Positions 62,205-64,000 of a DNA stretch of 64,000 nucleotides are shown piece after piece. The stretch is from NCBI RefSeq assembly GCF_041435355.1, contig NZ_CP108442.1, positions 7,872,501 to 7,936,500 of the forward strand, read 5' to 3'. Position 1 is the stretch's first letter, and every line of letters starts with the position of its first letter. A program made the translations under genes and the position numbers. The notes beneath the pieces are model-generated. The model was not told the origin of the DNA. It ran no database searches and saw only the letters and a program-made list of their open reading frames with translations. This DNA is from Streptomyces sp. NBC_01276. Its GTDB lineage: Bacteria; Actinomycetota; Actinomycetes; Streptomycetales; Streptomycetaceae.

Positions 62205-62807
62205 TCAGCCCCGCGGGCCGTGCGCGTCGGCGGCTGCCACCCTTTTGAGGATGCAGCGCTCCCCGTTGTCGGGATCACCGATGTACGTCCAGAGCATCGG
62301 GGCCGCGGTCGTGCCGGTCGCCTCGTAGCTGCTGCTCACACCGTCGCGGGCGAATACGAAGCGAAGGGTCGACTGTGGCGGGCCGCCCTCGGTCTGTGAT
62401 GCCGATCGGAGGTCCCAGGTCCCCGTACCCGTCTTGACCGAGGCGAGGCCGAACCCGGAGATGGCCTGGCTCTGGGGGTCGAAGTAGTCGCCACAGGCGG
62501 ACGAGGCGCTGAACGTCCCGTCCCCGGCCAGGACGAGGCTGCCGCCTTGTCCGTCTTCCCACACCCCTGCCGCCTCGGCACTCGTCAGCACGACGGCGTC
62601 GCCCGGAGCTCCGGGCACCCAGAGGCGTCCCAGGAAGACCATCGCGACCAACGCCACCACGGCGCAGACCACGGCCAGGAACGCCAATGCGGCGCAGCCC
62701 AGGGCTCCGGTACAGCCGCCGACTGCAAGCCACTTTCCGTATCGCCGGGGAGGGGCGGGGGGCCACGGCGTGGTGGGTGCGGGGGGCCAGGGTTCAGCGG
62801 TGGACAT
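62205..62807 (-). CDS. Membrane-anchored protein with lipocalin-like C-domain
   Basis: 200 aa from the ATG at 62807 with GAGGAAG. Pro-rich cytoplasmic tail (1-20), one helix (about 30-58), and an extracytoplasmic beta-rich domain: GVWEDGQGGSLVLAGDGTFSASS, GTGTWDLRSAS. It shares this pattern with the C-domain at 21705-22577. Function unknown. Confidence 0.8.
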   Translation of the reverse strand: MSTAEPWPPAPTTPWPPAPPRRYGKWLAVGGCTGALGCAALAFLAVVCAVVALVAMVFLGRLWVPGAPGDAVVLTSAEAAGVWEDGQGGSLVLAGDGTFSASSACGDYFDPQSQAISGFGLASVKTGTGTWDLRSASQTEGGPPQSTLRFVFARDGVSSSYEATGTTAAPMLWTYIGDPDNGERCILKRVAAADAHGPRG

Positions 62808-63131
62808 GGGTCTTCCTCGGGCTTGGAGCCGGCCACGGTTCTGGCCGGCAGCGCCATCTTGCACGGGCCCCGGCCGGCTGACAGCAGCGGGTCCCATGCG
62901 GACACCCAGGCCAGGGCGTTGGCACGGTCCCTGCCCGATGGGCTACGTTGTGGGGCTATGACTACCGGGACGGCCCTGCGCCACACACGGATCGGTGACC
63001 CGGTGCTCCTCTGAGCGCCGTACGGGCCGGTGCCGGCCCGCAGTCGGACCGCGCATCCGGCGCTGCCGCGCGGGCTCCGCCTCCTGTCGTGTCGATCACC
63101 ACTCGATACGTCAACCACGACAGGAGAACAC

Positions 63132-63866
63132 ATGCCCACCACGATGCTGCACGTTCCCACCGCCGATGGCCGGGCCGACGCCTTCGCCGCCTTCCCCGAG
63201 GGCGGCGATCGGCACCCGGGGGTCCTGATGTACCCGGACGGCTTCGGAATCCGGCCCGTGCTCCGGGAAATGGCCCGCGAACTGGCCGGGCACGGGTACT
63301 ACGTACTCGTTCCCAATCCCTTCTACCGGCACGGCCCCACCCCGGTGATCGAGCTTCCCGAGTACATCGGAGAAGAGGACCGGCCCGCCGTTCTCGCCCG
63401 GCTGATGCCCTTGATCGAGGAGCACACCGCCGAGCGTGCCCGGAGCGACGCCGAGGCCTACCTCAGGTTCCTCACCACCCGGCCCGAGGTCGCCGCCGGA
63501 CCGGTCGCGGTGACCGGCTACTGCATCGGCGGCCTCCTGGCGACGCGCACCGCCGTGGCCCACCCCGGCAGGGTGGCCGCCGTCGCGGCGTTCCACGCTC
63601 CCGTGGCGGCGGACGGGCTCGACGCCCTCGCCGGGATGACGGCCCGGGTCCACTTCGGCCACGCCGAGAGCGACCTGACGCCCAAGTCCCTGGGCGAACT
63701 CAACCAGGCCCTGGACGCGGGGGGCGTCGACCACACCTCCGAGATCTACCCCGGCACCGTGCACGGGTTCACCATGTCCGACACCGACGCCTTCGACCCC
63801 GCCGCTCTGCAGCACCACTGGGACCGCCTGCTCCCCCTCCTCGACCGCGCACTGACCGGCGGCTGA
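63132..63866 (+). CDS. Dienelactone hydrolase family protein
   Basis: 244 aa after AGGAGA. Nucleophile Cys in GYCIGG, acid in HFGHAESD and His in GTVHGFTM. The core is GVLMYPDGFGIRPVLREMARELAGHGYYVLVPNPFYR in segments. Cytoplasmic hydrolysis of lactones or related compounds. Confidence 0.92.
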   Translation: MPTTMLHVPTADGRADAFAAFPEGGDRHPGVLMYPDGFGIRPVLREMARELAGHGYYVLVPNPFYRHGPTPVIELPEYIGEEDRPAVLARLMPLIEEHTAERARSDAEAYLRFLTTRPEVAAGPVAVTGYCIGGLLATRTAVAHPGRVAAVAAFHAPVAADGLDALAGMTARVHFGHAESDLTPKSLGELNQALDAGGVDHTSEIYPGTVHGFTMSDTDAFDPAALQHHWDRLLPLLDRALTGG

Positions 63867-63881
63867 GTCCGCACAGCCGAG

Positions 63882-64000
63882 TCATCCCGACAGGGGCGAG
63901 CGCGCGGGCACGGTCAGCGCGACTCCCAGCGCGGCGCCGACAAGAAGGCCCACGCCGTGGTTGTTGGTGAGGAGACACAGGACGAGACCTGCGGTGGGGA
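63882..64000 (-). CDS. Membrane protein, C-terminal fragment (runs off right edge)
   Basis: The frame with stop at 63882-63884 reads GLVLCLLTNNHGVGLLVGAALGV, then ALTVPARSPLSG at the C-terminus. The hydrophobic pattern and GC3 bias support coding. The start is outside the window. Confidence 0.55.
   Translation of the reverse strand, partial: PTAGLVLCLLTNNHGVGLLVGAALGVALTVPARSPLSG

Noticed and set aside
62958..63014. 18-codon ORF starting MTTGTALRHTRIGDPVLL
   Set aside because: It may be a remnant of a methyltransferase-like N-terminus, but it is too short to support as a gene.

Overview
The window is chromosomal DNA of a Streptomyces-like actinomycete. This is judged from the very high GC with strong third-position GC bias, frequent GTG and TTG starts, many secreted hydrolases, MocR, TipAS-type MerR, LAL and TetR regulators, and a contractile-injection-system locus of the Streptomyces kind. 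I make no species call.

Layout. (1) 0-13 kb: one end of a phage-tail-like contractile injection system (eCIS). The minus strand carries sheath, inner tube, a zinc-ribbon assembly protein, a 52-aa protein and a long Ala/Ser/Pro protein with VQR motifs that runs off the left edge. A divergent plus-strand gene encodes a single-pass membrane protein with a ricin-type lectin. An ATGA-coupled DUF4255 plus AAA+ ATPase pair follows, then an atypical LuxR regulator and a 980-aa LAL regulator. The LAL gene carries the only in-frame TTA (bldA) codon I found in the window. (2) 13-22 kb: an alpha/beta hydrolase; a cation/Ca exchanger (CaCA) gene behind a yybP-ykoY (Mn2+) riboswitch; a divergent MFS/MocR pair around a 16-bp palindrome; a secreted M9 collagenase; and a CHAP-like amidase flanked by LacI-type operator boxes. 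(3) 22.6-27.8 kb: two diverged direct repeats, each holding a class-II tRNA-like RNA with a non-canonical anticodon arm. They bracket a small lipoprotein operon, a histidine kinase/response regulator pair, a caspase-like peptidase and a headless gene fragment. (4) 28-42 kb: TetR/monooxygenase and SDR/TetR divergent pairs with visible operators, a polysaccharide deacetylase, a DUF4015 glycosidase-like protein, a MITE-like element, a broken VOC gene, a Vgb-like propeller and an ATP-grasp protein. (5) 41-50 kb: a cytochrome b561-molybdopterin oxidoreductase operon, a small transglycosylase, redox and F420-type enzymes under MarR and Lrp regulators, and a secreted NxG-repeat protein. (6) 50-64 kb: a second TetR/monooxygenase pair, divergent M4 and S53 secreted proteases, a TipAS-MerR/glycosyltransferase operon, a BNR-repeat exo-enzyme, an esterase/WYL pair and a dienelactone hydrolase.

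The most interesting items are the paired tRNA-like RNAs around the caspase segment, the TTA-containing regulator next to the eCIS locus, and the riboswitch that re-identifies a 'calcium' exchanger as a likely Mn2+ exporter. Starts were chosen by ribosome-binding site, by overlap with the upstream stop codon, or by conserved N-terminal sequence. No database search was possible, so family calls rest on motifs I could read.
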